A stretch of DNA of 64,000 bases. Source: Melanopsichium pennsylvanicum (Eukaryota > Basidiomycota > Ustilaginomycetes > Ustilaginales). The position numbers were made by a program, and so were the translations under genes. The stretch is taken from positions 900,127 to 964,126 of the forward strand of contig OAPG01000006.1 of assembly GCA_900208305.1 (NCBI GenBank). Direction: 5' to 3'. Positions 23,467-33,900 of the stretch are shown piece by piece (the first letter of the stretch is position 1; each line of letters opens with the position of its first letter). The notes under the pieces are model-generated. The model was not told the origin of the DNA. It searched no databases and was given only the letters and a program-made list of their open reading frames with translations.

Positions 23467-24297
23467 ATGGGCAAGAAGACAACGAAACCTGCATCCGTAT
23501 CGGTAACGACGACGTCGAAGGGAGATAGGGGGGAGATTGATGATATCTTTTCAGCCGCCGGTGGTGGAGTAGGATCTCGCACTTCGACTTTCACTTTGAC
23601 TGATCTCGGTAAATCGGCTTCGGTCAAAGCGAGTGGTGCGACAAAGTCAAAGGAAGAGGATAAGAACATAGTTAGGATGAGTCAGAAAAAGGAGAAGAAG
23701 GCAATGAAGCTGAATGATATTGACAGCCATATGCCACCACAAACAGCAACGACAACCACGTTGCCGTCATTGGGCGCAAAAGCTGTGCAGGAGAAGAAGG
23801 AAAAGAAAAAGAAGGAGAAGAAGAGGAAGCGCAACAACATCGAAAACGATGATGATCCTCAACCCAAATCCTCCTCAACCTCCTCCTCCTTGCCATCATC
23901 ATCATCATCATCATTGTCGAAGCCTAATTCTTCCTCATCCAAACCAAATTTGACTGGTAGGTCTGAAAAAAAAAGTAGACCCGAAAACAAATCCAAATCG
24001 AGCCAAAAAAATCGTCCAACAGTTCAAATCATCACAGATACCAGCGACCTTACGCAAAAGTTGTCCCAACCCAATAAAAGTATAACAAGCTCTGGCGGTG
24101 TGGATATGGGTTTCAAGAAGAACAACAATGTGATGGTGGATGATGATTTGGACGAATTTATGGATTCCAGAGGTAGATCGAGTAAGAGGAAACGTACTGA
24201 AGATGGTTTAAGAATTTTTACGGTTGAAGAGTTGGGTTTGGGAAAAGGGAATGGTGATACCAAAGATTGTCCTTTTGATTGTCAATGTTGCTTCTAA
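23467..24297 (+). CDS. DUF1764 family protein
   Basis: 276 residues from ATG 23467 (MGKKTTKPASVSV). The open frame continues upstream, but the earliest codon there is TTG. Most of the protein is low-complexity Lys/Ser-rich sequence (KKEKKKKEKKRKR at about 120; a poly-Ser block at about 145-170), suggesting a nuclear or nucleolar basic protein. The recognisable part is the C-terminus: a conserved strand (EDGLRIFTVEELGLGKGNG) followed by DTKDCPFDCQCCF at the very end, the hallmark of DUF1764. Function of the family is not known. The Cys-rich end could bind a metal; that is inference. Confidence 0.82.
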   Translation: MGKKTTKPASVSVTTTSKGDRGEIDDIFSAAGGGVGSRTSTFTLTDLGKSASVKASGATKSKEEDKNIVRMSQKKEKKAMKLNDIDSHMPPQTATTTTLPSLGAKAVQEKKEKKKKEKKRKRNNIENDDDPQPKSSSTSSSLPSSSSSSLSKPNSSSSKPNLTGRSEKKSRPENKSKSSQKNRPTVQIITDTSDLTQKLSQPNKSITSSGGVDMGFKKNNNVMVDDDLDEFMDSRGRSSKRKRTEDGLRIFTVEELGLGKGNGDTKDCPFDCQCCF

Positions 24298-25076
24298 AAT
24301 CCAGAAATTTCTTATATGATTACCACCTTGTTAGAAACCAAGATCAACAGCGCCCAAATTTGAGATTGATGATGATTATACGCTAATCATTGCAATGTGA
24401 AAAGATGGACTGTGCCAATCAAGTTTGATACTGATTGGTTTCAATTGCAATTGAACCTTTTTTCTTGATTTCAATGGTACCTCACTGCACTGCTAATTAC
24501 TGAATGCAGGTAGAAGAATGTGCACAGCAACAGGTCTGCCAAATTTGTTGACACAACATGCAACCTTTGTAATGGACAACACCTGCTTTCACCACAATTT
24601 CAGTATTTCGTTTCATGGTCTTCTCATTCAATCAAACACACCATCCACAAAAGTGATGTCACAGCAAAGCAATTTGGATGGCTAGCCAACCCTCTTGGGC
24701 TGCAATCATGATACCCACCACTGCTTATTCAGCCATTTTCACATCTGATTTTTTTTCCCATTTCCCAATATTCCAAAATCTCATGTAATAGTCCAATTTT
24801 AAACGTCAATCTTACTTCGCAAACATAGCCAATCTTGGCAAACAAACACCACTAAACAAGCTCAACATCATTTCAACTTGAACATGAATCAAATTGTAAA
24901 AAGACAACAATAACAACAACAAAACAATCAATCAGTTGTGTTCAGGCTTTGCTCCCAAATCGTGTCAATGGTTTCCAAGACCATATTGATGATTCAAATC
25001 AAGTCAACAGACAAAGGGGGCATGACCACAGTTTGCAAAAAAAAACAAAACAAAAAAACAAAAAAAAACCCATGTA
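24298..25076. other. Intergenic region, CpG-poor middle
   Basis: Between convergent 3' ends. Positions 24395-24605 contain no CpG, like the repeat-derived blocks elsewhere; 25038-25070 is A-rich. No coding sequence, LTR ends or target duplications recognised. Confidence 0.45.
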
Positions 25077-28000
25077 TCATGATGCATCATTCGTGTCCGT
25101 GTCCACGTTCGTCGTCATTGTTGCCGTTGTCGCCCTTCCCACCCCCATACCCACCCTAACGAGAGTCTCGATCGCCGCTTTACCATTATCAATCAAATCC
25201 CGGTCCCATTCCACTTTTCCTTGCTCAAACACCAGCACAATTGTACTTCCACCAAATTTAAAGTATCCAAATTCATCCCCTCTTTTCACCTTCTCTCCCC
25301 GTTTCACCGTCAACACGGTAGACCCTACCATCATGGCTCCAATGCACACCGCGTAAAACGTTCCAAACTGCTCGCTGTGGAAAGGTACAACGCATCGAAT
25401 GTTTTCCCCATACACATCGATCGCACTGCGGATGGCCATAGGGTTCACCGTATAGTATTGACCCGTGATCCACGTAATGTCACCCACAACCGCATCGACC
25501 GGACAGTGGAATCGATGGTAATCCTGAGGCGCTAAACGGAAGATGGCCAAGGCTCCACCATTCTGGTATCTATCCAAGTCGAGATTCTTGGCGGCGGCAT
25601 CACCAAGCAGACGAGCCACACTGAAATCGCGTCCCTTGATCCAGATCCGCGTCGCCTCGGAGATGCTCTCAAATGTCATCATCCGACAATCGGCTCCCGA
25701 AACCAATCTACCCGGATTGTCCGGCTCCTCATTCGGTCGTGCGTCCGATTTCAACTTGCGGTAAAAGAACTCGTTGAACGTCTTGAAACTGTCCAGAGGT
25801 TCCCTGATCTCGTCCACATTCAAGTTGTGAAATGCAATAAAATTGGGGATCTCTCGCGCTGATGAAGGGCTGTCGAATTTGACTCCTTGCTTGACCGACA
25901 TATTTTTCAACATGCGTTTCACTCGCGCTCCTTCCATACGTGACCTTGCTCCTTGGTAAAGCAGTCTGATCCCCAGACGCACGTACACTTGCATCTTTTC
26001 CTCCATCAACTCTCCCGAAATTCGGTCCTGCACAATAATGTTGGCCGAGTTGGCTCCGAGGCTATAGTTGCCCTGGCTGATCTTGTTGACCACCTTGGTA
26101 TACCATTTGCGGTGCGCTTGAGACGCAGTCACGTAGTTTCGAACAGTGAGCGAATCCACTCGTCGCCAATCTTGAGACGCACAGACGGCAAGGTGGGTGA
26201 TGATGTCCATCTCGCCCTTCTTGTGTAAACGCGGCATGTGGCAGAGTGGGCAGGATTGGAGTCGAACCACGCGTTCAGGGGTATTGGCTTCATCGGACGA
26301 AGGGGCCTCGTCGATGCTGATCTGCGGTGGAGTGGGGCTGGTGCTGAGCATACCGGAGGACGAGCCGGAAAGGCTTCGAGGTTTTGCGGGTTGGGCATTC
26401 GAGATGGGACAAAGGGCTGAGGAGGAAGAGTCGGTCGACGATGTCATGGATAGCGCTGAAAAGTCGCGATCCGGAGTGCGCAGCATGCCGCCCGAATTGG
26501 TCATGGACGAGTTGGGCAAGTCGACGCTACCACTAACAGCAGTGGAGGTAAGCGGAAACGGTTTACCATGAGCAGATTCTTGGGAAGCAGGCGCATCAGC
26601 ACCAGTAAAGTCCATTTCACGATTCACATCCGTGCCGATGTCCACGACACCTCCGGGCAGCGCCGGGGTTTGAGTTCCACTGTTCAAGCTCGACCTTGGC
26701 GCGGCTTTACGCTTGAGGTTCCACGGTTTCTGCACTTCCGCCTCGAGCGCAACGATGGTCTCCTCAAAAGTCAGCTCGTCCTCCTCGGGGTTCTTGTCAA
26801 CTTCCAAAAAGAAGCTGTCGAGTGTCTTGGTACTCAGGGTACTGCCCAAGCTGTCGAGCATACTAGACAGTTCAAGACGGGAAAGCGTGCCAGAATCGTT
26901 CGAGTCGAACTGCTGTGCGAGTTGTCGCCAGAATCGCTGACGGAGCGCATCGTAGGGTGTGAATTTGGCCTGGATGGTGAGTGTAGGTGGTTTCGACGTC
27001 CTTCTGAACTTGACTTGTTCGTCCTTCTCCACGCGGGAGAGAGGAAGGACAAATTGGTTCATGGATCCAAGGATGCCTTCTTCGTCGGCCTTGTACAGTC
27101 CTGTTTGTGGATCGGGTTTGGGCGCAGCATCGAGCAGATCTGCAATCGAAATATGAGCACCTCCAACGTAATCATTAGACGACATGCGATCCCAGTCGTA
27201 GATCATAAACTTGGTTTGAAAGTTGGTCTCGTGCCTCCTGACATGGAACAGCAACTTCTCGTTCCAAGTCGGGTTTAGAGTATGACGAGCAACACGAGTG
27301 CGGAAGATCTTCTGACCGAAGCTGATGATGGCGAAAGGATCCATATCGAACCCGGTGTGGGTCATGTTCGACCAGCGCGGAAGGTCAGAAGCGCCTTTGA
27401 CCTCCATCATGACGATACCAATGATGTCCATTCCCATCTCGGCTTTGAAGGCGAATTCTCCGCGGTTGCGATGCTTGCCATCCGGGCGTCTGATGCGGCG
27501 AGGTGAAGGGGAAGTAGCAGCAGAGGTGGCACCGTAAAGGTGGGAAGCGGAAAGTGGGATTGCGGCGCTTTGTTTGACACGCTTGACTCCAGGGAGGCGG
27601 CGTCTAATGCGTTGTTTCGAACCGGTGGCGGAGGTGGATCCAATGGAAGTGGTGGTGAGGGACGGGTCGAGATAAGAGGTGGTGTTGTCGATGGGGGTAG
27701 CGGCGCCCGAGTTGGTGGTTGACTTCAAGCTTCTAGTGCGGGAGAAGATTCGGCCAAGCTTTCCGCCTGATGGTTGGGGTGGCTGCGCCGCAGGAAGAGG
27801 AGGAGTAGGAGGAGGTGCGAGTGATGGACCTGGTTGGGTTACATCTGCGTGTGCTCCGGCGATGGTCTGATAGTGCTGATCGTAGACGATTTCATCATCC
27901 GAGTCAAACTCTAGCCCATCCTCTAGACCGAGATCGCTAGGCTCACCTTCGGATGTAGCTCGATCGTCGTCGTCATCGTCATCGTCATCGTCATCTTCGT

Positions 28001-29156
28001 CGTCGTCGTCGTCGTCGTCATCGTCATCGTCATCGTCTTCGTCATCGTCGCTATCGCTGCTCAGACCGTCGTCGATAAAGGCTTCTGCAGCGGCGGTAGT
28101 GCCGACCGATTGGGATGCAGGGATAGCACGAACAGCAGCGCCCTGAGTGCCGAGAGCGGCGAGCACAAGACGGTTGTAGACCTCGTCGACACCCCAAGAG
28201 CGTGGAGCTGAAGCGGTTTGAGGCTGGTGCTGTGTAGGTGGGTGTGCAGGGACAAAGCCGATCTTGACGTTCAACTCGCCGCTGATCTTGGCGTTGGAAT
28301 GAGACGACTCAAGAGGCAGCCAAAGAGACTGCGCATGTGACCACTCGACAGAGCCATCTGCGCACCACTGGGCTATCGAGAGCGAGCATTCGCCCATGTA
28401 GTCGTTGGCCGAGAAACGATCCTTGTCCCAGATGACGAATTCGAGGGAGGACACCATACCGTTGGAGACGTCGAGCTGAATGGAACCTCTGGGCGGCTTG
28501 GCTTCTTGCAAAGACGCACTATATTGTGAGAGCGCCAAGGCTTGATCAGCAAGTGGGGAGGAGGAGGAGGAGGATGCACCACGAGAACGTGTGCGAAGAC
28601 GCATGGGTTTGGGCATCTGCCTACCGACGACGCGTGCACCTGCGGCACCAAGCCTGACTGGTGCGACGAGGATCTTGGAAGCAGCACCCTGAATCTTTTT
28701 GGTGGATGCTGATCGTAAGGTGAGGCGAGGTCTTGGTTTGGTGAGCGCATCTTGGCAAGAGTTGTTGTTTGTGGCGTGTTGAATGGCAGCGCGCACATCG
28801 CTGGAATCCATGTCATGGGTGGCTATTGCGGCAAAGTTGGGTCCGAACCAATCGGGTAGGACGGGGAAGTCGAAGGTGGCCTGTTCAGGTTTCCAAACTG
28901 GGTCGAGCGTGTTTTGCTTTACAGTTGTATGTGTGTTGTTGGCAGTAGAATGATGTGACGAAGCTAAAGAGCCAGGTAAGTTGACGATGACAAAGGGATC
29001 AGACTTGCCATTACGATCCTTGGGTGCTAAATTGCGAGCGGAGAGGACTTGCACACGGAGGGTGCAAAGGGGTGCTGAGGATGAAAATGGCGATGATGAC
29101 GACGTATGGGAAGGTGGTGAGGAGGGCCAAGATTGAGAATGTGAGTAGGATGCCAT
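25077..29156 (-). CDS. PSD2: Phosphatidylserine decarboxylase, type II with two C2 domains and an EF-hand
   Basis: Converts phosphatidylserine to phosphatidylethanolamine in Golgi/endosomal membranes (location from the family). 1359 residues, no intron. Order: N-terminal C2 (LCTLRVQVLSARNLAPKDRNGKSDPF, split here only by loops), a run of about 25 Asp/Glu near residues 372-398, a second C2 (about 520-640; DMDPFAIISFG), an EF-hand-like loop (DSNDSGTLSRLEL), a Cys/His cluster (CPLCHMPRLHKKGEMDIITH), then the catalytic domain from about 1050. Catalytic marks are FHCPVDAVVGDI, VPFHSEQFG and the GGST motif near 1302, where self-cleavage should create the pyruvoyl group. The first C2 is interrupted by a long insertion. 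Its promoter is shared with the MLRQ gene and now carries a copia element 450 bases upstream. Confidence 0.93.
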   Translation of the reverse strand: MASYSHSQSWPSSPPSHTSSSSPFSSSAPLCTLRVQVLSARNLAPKDRNGKSDPFVIVNLPGSLASSHHSTANNTHTTVKQNTLDPVWKPEQATFDFPVLPDWFGPNFAAIATHDMDSSDVRAAIQHATNNNSCQDALTKPRPRLTLRSASTKKIQGAASKILVAPVRLGAAGARVVGRQMPKPMRLRTRSRGASSSSSSPLADQALALSQYSASLQEAKPPRGSIQLDVSNGMVSSLEFVIWDKDRFSANDYMGECSLSIAQWCADGSVEWSHAQSLWLPLESSHSNAKISGELNVKIGFVPAHPPTQHQPQTASAPRSWGVDEVYNRLVLAALGTQGAAVRAIPASQSVGTTAAAEAFIDDGLSSDSDDDEDDDDDDDDDDDDDEDDDDDDDDDDDRATSEGEPSDLGLEDGLEFDSDDEIVYDQHYQTIAGAHADVTQPGPSLAPPPTPPLPAAQPPQPSGGKLGRIFSRTRSLKSTTNSGAATPIDNTTSYLDPSLTTTSIGSTSATGSKQRIRRRLPGVKRVKQSAAIPLSASHLYGATSAATSPSPRRIRRPDGKHRNRGEFAFKAEMGMDIIGIVMMEVKGASDLPRWSNMTHTGFDMDPFAIISFGQKIFRTRVARHTLNPTWNEKLLFHVRRHETNFQTKFMIYDWDRMSSNDYVGGAHISIADLLDAAPKPDPQTGLYKADEEGILGSMNQFVLPLSRVEKDEQVKFRRTSKPPTLTIQAKFTPYDALRQRFWRQLAQQFDSNDSGTLSRLELSSMLDSLGSTLSTKTLDSFFLEVDKNPEEDELTFEETIVALEAEVQKPWNLKRKAAPRSSLNSGTQTPALPGGVVDIGTDVNREMDFTGADAPASQESAHGKPFPLTSTAVSGSVDLPNSSMTNSGGMLRTPDRDFSALSMTSSTDSSSSALCPISNAQPAKPRSLSGSSSGMLSTSPTPPQISIDEAPSSDEANTPERVVRLQSCPLCHMPRLHKKGEMDIITHLAVCASQDWRRVDSLTVRNYVTASQAHRKWYTKVVNKISQGNYSLGANSANIIVQDRISGELMEEKMQVYVRLGIRLLYQGARSRMEGARVKRMLKNMSVKQGVKFDSPSSAREIPNFIAFHNLNVDEIREPLDSFKTFNEFFYRKLKSDARPNEEPDNPGRLVSGADCRMMTFESISEATRIWIKGRDFSVARLLGDAAAKNLDLDRYQNGGALAIFRLAPQDYHRFHCPVDAVVGDITWITGQYYTVNPMAIRSAIDVYGENIRCVVPFHSEQFGTFYAVCIGAMMVGSTVLTVKRGEKVKRGDEFGYFKFGGSTIVLVFEQGKVEWDRDLIDNGKAAIETLVRVGMGVGRATTATMTTNVDTDTNDAS

Positions 29157-29603
29157 GATTTAGCTCAGGAGGGGGTTGAGCAGATGAGTCAGATATGTGG
29201 CTGAGTGGTTTTACGGATGCGCCGAGTGATAGTGGTGATGTGTGGTTTTAGTAGATCAAAGAGAGCGCTGCATGGTGTTGATGTGATCAGATGCGATGAT
29301 GGAGGAGGGGAGAGAGAAAGAGGGTATGTATGGGATTGAATATGCGGTTAGGCTGATCCGAGCGTGATTCTTTGATATGACACACGTTTGGCTTGGGGAT
29401 TGCCATACCTAAGGTCTTAACAAGATCACACTTTTCTGCTTCGGATTCGGACTGTACAGTCTAGTTACGCGGGCTTCGCTTAAACCGACGACATTGAAAA
29501 AGTTGATGGTGAGCCAGCCATTGATTCTCTATACTGTCACACTACGAACTATATATTCAGCCGAGTTTTATTTAATAAGAATTTTATGAGGTTGGTAACT
29601 GTG
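29157..29603. promoter_or_regulatory. Upstream region of PSD2, cut by the copia insertion
   Basis: 447 bases from the PSD2 start codon to the target duplication of the retrotransposon. Together with 34588-35012 this was a single divergent promoter of about 870 bases before insertion. No clear core element identified. Confidence 0.5.
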
Positions 29604-29608
29604 AATTC

Positions 29609-29944
29609 AGTTGAAGATATTGCGCCGACCGAATTAGATGGGCAGATGAATTAAGGCATGAGGCGAATAAAGCTGAATGCGGACAAAGCGAAGAAACTGA
29701 AGGCGATGATGAATGTCAGGGGTTCGAGCCCCCTATTGGGAGCCATGAATGTCAGGGGTTCGAGCCCCTGACATTAATAAGAGGGAAATATTGTAATACG
29801 TGTATAGCGAACGATACTTGACAAGATTACCCTGTCTTTGCCGAATTTTGGGGGCCGCGACGAAGGTATATAAACCCGAAGATTCAGCATGTAAATAGTC
29901 AGAAAAATTAAGCAAATAAGAACCAAGAATAACAACCTTCAACT
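29609..29944 (+). repeat. 5' LTR of the copia element
   Basis: AGTTGAAG...CTTCAACT, 336 bp. Contains two T-arm/B-box-like sequences (29712-29775) in U3 and a TATA box TATATAAA at 29867-29874, which places the transcript start near 29895 and leaves a short R-U5. Confidence 0.96.
29712..29775 (+). other. tRNA-Lys 3'-end-like sequence and second T-arm copy in U3
   Basis: 29718-29734 forms a T-arm (AGGGG, loop TTCGAGC, CCCCT), followed by ATTGGGA as the 3' acceptor strand, discriminator G29742 and CCA at 29743-29745. The T-arm region is very close to that of yeast-type tRNA-Lys. A second copy (29748-29775) is a perfect 11-bp hairpin, AATGTCAGGGG pairing with CCCCTGACATT. Both contain GGTTCGAGCC, which fits the Pol III B-box. 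The same sequences recur in the 3' LTR at 34350-34413. Confidence 0.75.
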
Positions 29945-29958
29945 GATTAAGAGTCTGA
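29945..29958 (+). other. Primer-binding site, complementary to tRNA-Lys(CUU) anticodon arm
   Basis: GATTAAGAGTCTGA follows the 5' LTR directly. Its complement TCAGACTCTTAATC reads as a 5-bp stem strand, the seven-base loop CTCTTAA with anticodon CTT, and the first bases of the 3' stem. It does not start with TGG, so it does not match a tRNA 3' end. This is the half-tRNA arrangement known from Drosophila copia (there initiator Met). Confidence 0.65.
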
Positions 29959-30019
29959 ATGCTCAGAACGACGAGCTAACAAGAACAAGAAACAAGAACA
30001 AGAAACAAGAACCAAGAAA

Positions 30020-30994
30020 ATGTCCAGCGTCGAACCACAGACTATGCCAGTCGAGGCTCAAGGCATAGCTAAGAAAACTCGAGCAAGAAGAAACAAGAAC
30101 ACCGCCCCCACTCATAACGACGATGAAGAAGAACTCGAAGACGAGTGTGACTTCCAGCCGATCCGAAACCTCGACCCAATCATCATGCAGAAACATTTCA
30201 GCAGCCTGGGCGAACTTACGAGCAAGAACTGGGGATTTTGGAATTCAGATTTTGAACGACTAATGTTATCCCTCGAGGGAGTCGCCGAATATATTACAGG
30301 CGAGAAAAATCCCAACAGCGAAGGTTGGAATAAACATTTGGATAACATGATGTGTTCAATCATCATTAGCAAGATGAAAACCGGAGGCGAGGATGGACTC
30401 GACTCGCTCAAGAGCAAAATCATCGGATTAAAAGTTGCTCATGTTGGAAAGCTCTGGAAGCTGATCAGAGAAGATCTCACGGTCGACAACGAAGAAAGGA
30501 TTAAATTGATCCTGGATCAAATAGTATGTGCGAGGGTCCTTCACAACGATGTGAGGAAGTACATCAAGTACATCGAGGACCTTTCCAACGAGGCAACCTT
30601 AATTGGATATCCGTTCATCGACCACACTCTTACGCATTACGTGCGCCAGCAACTGTACGGAAACCCAATTTACCAGGTAACCTTAGATATGCATCCGACT
30701 TCCTCGTTCAAAGCTCTTTGCACGGCTTTAGAATCCAAGCAGATCCAGCACGAGACACTCGGACCTGGTACATTTGTTAGAAGAAACCCAATCCATTATC
30801 AAGCTCGGGCAGCAAATGTAAGTGGTCCCAAGGAGGCCAATACTCCCTACTATTGGCAAGGACGGCGCGATCCCAGTAAGCCTAATGAGAGGCCGAAATG
30901 TTATAGCTGTGGACAAGTTGGGCACATTGCTAGGCAGTGCTCATACCAGCAACAAAACAACCAGCCGGCCCCGGACGCCAAAACGAGCCAGTAG
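30020..30994 (+). CDS. copia Gag
   Basis: 324 residues from ATG 30020 to TAG 30992-30994. The N-terminus is Lys/Arg-rich, then a UBN2-like capsid region (LGELTSKNWGFWNSDFERLM; MMCSIIISKMKTGG) and a single CCHC zinc knuckle near the end (CYSCGQVGHIARQC). Gag assembles the virus-like particle. Pol continues in the same frame directly after the stop. Confidence 0.92.
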   Translation: MSSVEPQTMPVEAQGIAKKTRARRNKNTAPTHNDDEEELEDECDFQPIRNLDPIIMQKHFSSLGELTSKNWGFWNSDFERLMLSLEGVAEYITGEKNPNSEGWNKHLDNMMCSIIISKMKTGGEDGLDSLKSKIIGLKVAHVGKLWKLIREDLTVDNEERIKLILDQIVCARVLHNDVRKYIKYIEDLSNEATLIGYPFIDHTLTHYVRQQLYGNPIYQVTLDMHPTSSFKALCTALESKQIQHETLGPGTFVRRNPIHYQARAANVSGPKEANTPYYWQGRRDPSKPNERPKCYSCGQVGHIARQCSYQQQNNQPAPDAKTSQ

Positions 30995-33900
30995 GAATTT
31001 TGGTGCACCCTCACGAGCTCGCACAAAGAAATTAACCCAGATACTTGGGTTGTGGACTCTGGTGCGAGCATGCATATGGTAAATGATTTCTCATTGCTCG
31101 TTGACCCAAAACCTTTTTCAGGCCAAGTTCACACGGCCGGAGAAGGATCATTGGAGATCAAAGCAATTGGAGATATATTCGCTCATGTAGGCATTATGCA
31201 AGTTCACCTGCGTAATGTATTATATGTTCCAAAAGCGAATATAAAATTATTATCTGTTATTGCCTTGATGAAAGAGAGTGGTGCACGAGTGATTTTTGAA
31301 AATTCAGGAGGAAAGATTTATTTCCCAGATGGTGTGATTATTGGAGTAAAAGAAAATGTTGAGAGAAATTGGTTGGAAATTCGTACCAACCAGCGTGAGA
31401 ATTATGGGCTACATCAGACAGAAGAATTATTCGAATGCCTACCAGAAAAAATGCAAATTCGCGAACCGAGCAGAAAAGTATCCAAGGAACACCTATGGCA
31501 CGAAAGGCTCGGCCACCCAGGCCGAGATAAAGCTAGAGCAATCATCAAGAGATTTAGTGAATCAAGCGAAGTCAAATTGGACCCTGAAGATTCATTGGAT
31601 TGTCACGAGTGCATCGCTGCCAAAAGCACACAGGCAAGAATGGGAAAGGGCAGTGGAGAAAGGGACAGCGAAGTACTCGGATTAATTCACGTCGATTTAA
31701 TTACAGATTTATCAGGGACATCTGAATATCGGAACATCCTTGTAGCTGTTGATGACCATAGCGGGTACATATTGGCTACGCCAATTTTCAAGAAAAGCGA
31801 TGCACTCGGGTGCCTACAAAATTGGACGAAATTCATGGAAAATCAAACAGGCAACAAGGTCAAAAGAATCAGGTCAGATAATGGTGGAGAATGGGCCAGC
31901 ACTCTAGCAGATCAATGGAGCGCGAATGAAGGAATTCTTTGGGAAAAGACCTCGCCATACACCAGTACTCAGAATGGGCGTGTAGAGAGGATGAATCGCA
32001 CACTCATGGAGAGAGTGCGAGCGCTGCTTAGCCAACGAGAATTACCAGCAAACCTGTGGCCATTTGCAGTCCAAGCAGCGGCTTTCACCATTAACCTCAC
32101 TCCAGACCAACATGGACTCACACCGTACGAAAAGGCATTTAAACGGAAACCGGATCGATTTGTCCAACTACTCAGGGTATTTGGTTGTCTTGCATGGGTA
32201 TTTATTCCTAAAGGAAGGCGGGAACACGGCAAAATCGACGCTCGAGCTGTTGCGGCGGTACTGCTTGGATACAGTCTGACAAGGAAAAGTTGGCTATTTT
32301 ACAGTCCAAACTACAAACCGGATTTATTCTGGAGTAATTCGGCTAAATTCCTCGAACAACAAAGTTGGCAAGATAGAACAGAGTTCCTCCCATTAAAAAT
32401 CTATCCGCCAAAAGCACCGGTTGACAATGCAGAAATTCCAGATCTAGGATACGAGGATCAAGACGCGAATTACGAAGATTACGAGGATGCCCTAAAACAC
32501 CTAGTGGATGATGATTTCCCAGAAAACCAAGGAGAAATTCAGGAGGAGATTCCATCTGAAGAGCTTCAGCGCGAGGAAATCCCTAATTCGTCAACAGGAG
32601 CCAAAATCGATGAAAGCGAGAATAAAGCAAGAAAATCATCAAATGATAGGCGAAAATACGCTCTCATCGGTAATCCCAAAGTAGAGACGCTAGATTTGAT
32701 GCCCACGGTCAAAGAGGCGATGGCACGCGAAGATGCACAAAAGTGGAGAGAAGCGATAATGAAAGAAGTCGAGGGATTAGAAAAGAAAGGGACATGGGAA
32801 ATTGTTGACAGACCATTAAACGTAAGGCTGGTTGATTCCAAATTAGTACTCAAGATCAAGACGGATGCAAATATGAAACCAACAAAATACAAGGCAAGAC
32901 TGGTAGCACGAGGATTCACACAACAGCAAGGAATTGACTATGACGAAATATTTGCGCCGGTTGCACCTATGGAAGCAATACGAGCTGTGCTCGCGATAGC
33001 GGCGTTCAATGATTGGGAAATTGATTGCATTGATGTGGTTCAAGCATACTTGAACTCAGAATTGCATCACGAGGTGTACCTCAAGCCCCCGCAGATTACA
33101 CAAGTACCGGAAGGTAAGGTTTACAAATTAAAGAAAGGACTTTATGGGCTCAAGCAATCTGGGCGAGAATGGAATAAAATATTGGATCAACATTTGAAAG
33201 ACATAGGTTTTAAGGGACTACCTTGTGCGCCGTGCATCTACCTCAAAGGACAAGGCGATAAAATGGTAATTATCACCACCTATGTTGACGATATGCTGAT
33301 AATTTCTCCAGACAAACGAGAAGTAAACAAAGTAAAAGACGACATAAGGCGAAAATGGGAAATTGAGGACAATGGACCCGTAACCGAATTTTTGGGTATA
33401 AAAATTACCAGAGACAGATACAAGAAAATCCTCGATCTAGATCTAGCAGCATACATCAAGAAAATGATCAGTAAGTGGCTACCAAACGGCGAGAAATCAT
33501 GGCGACCAATGATATGCCCACTGGACGCAGAAGAAACAGAAGAAATAATTGGGGAAAAAATCGAAGAATTATCAGGAATTGGTTGGTCAACTATTATGGG
33601 TATCAAATACAGTGCGACCAGACATAAGCTTCGCCGGTGGGTCATTGGCGAGGTACATGTCGAAACCGAGGGAAGGAGCTTGGGAAGCAGCTATTCAGGT
33701 ATTAAAGTATTTAAATCAGACAGCCGAAAACACTTTGCGATACGAAAATAAAGAGGAAAATAAGCATCCAATAACAACGTACACAGATGCGAATTGGGCT
33801 TCAGAGAGGGCGACGAACAGAAGGAGTACCTCAGGATCCACGACGTTCATTTTCGGGAATTTGGTCAGTTGGAAATCGCAGGTACAGAAATGTGTGTCGC

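Noticed and set aside
26129..26571. Open frames antisense to PSD2 and a GGTTCGA-like T-arm motif near 26243-26262
   Set aside because: The sequence encodes the conserved Cys/His cluster of the decarboxylase; no cloverleaf can be drawn around it.
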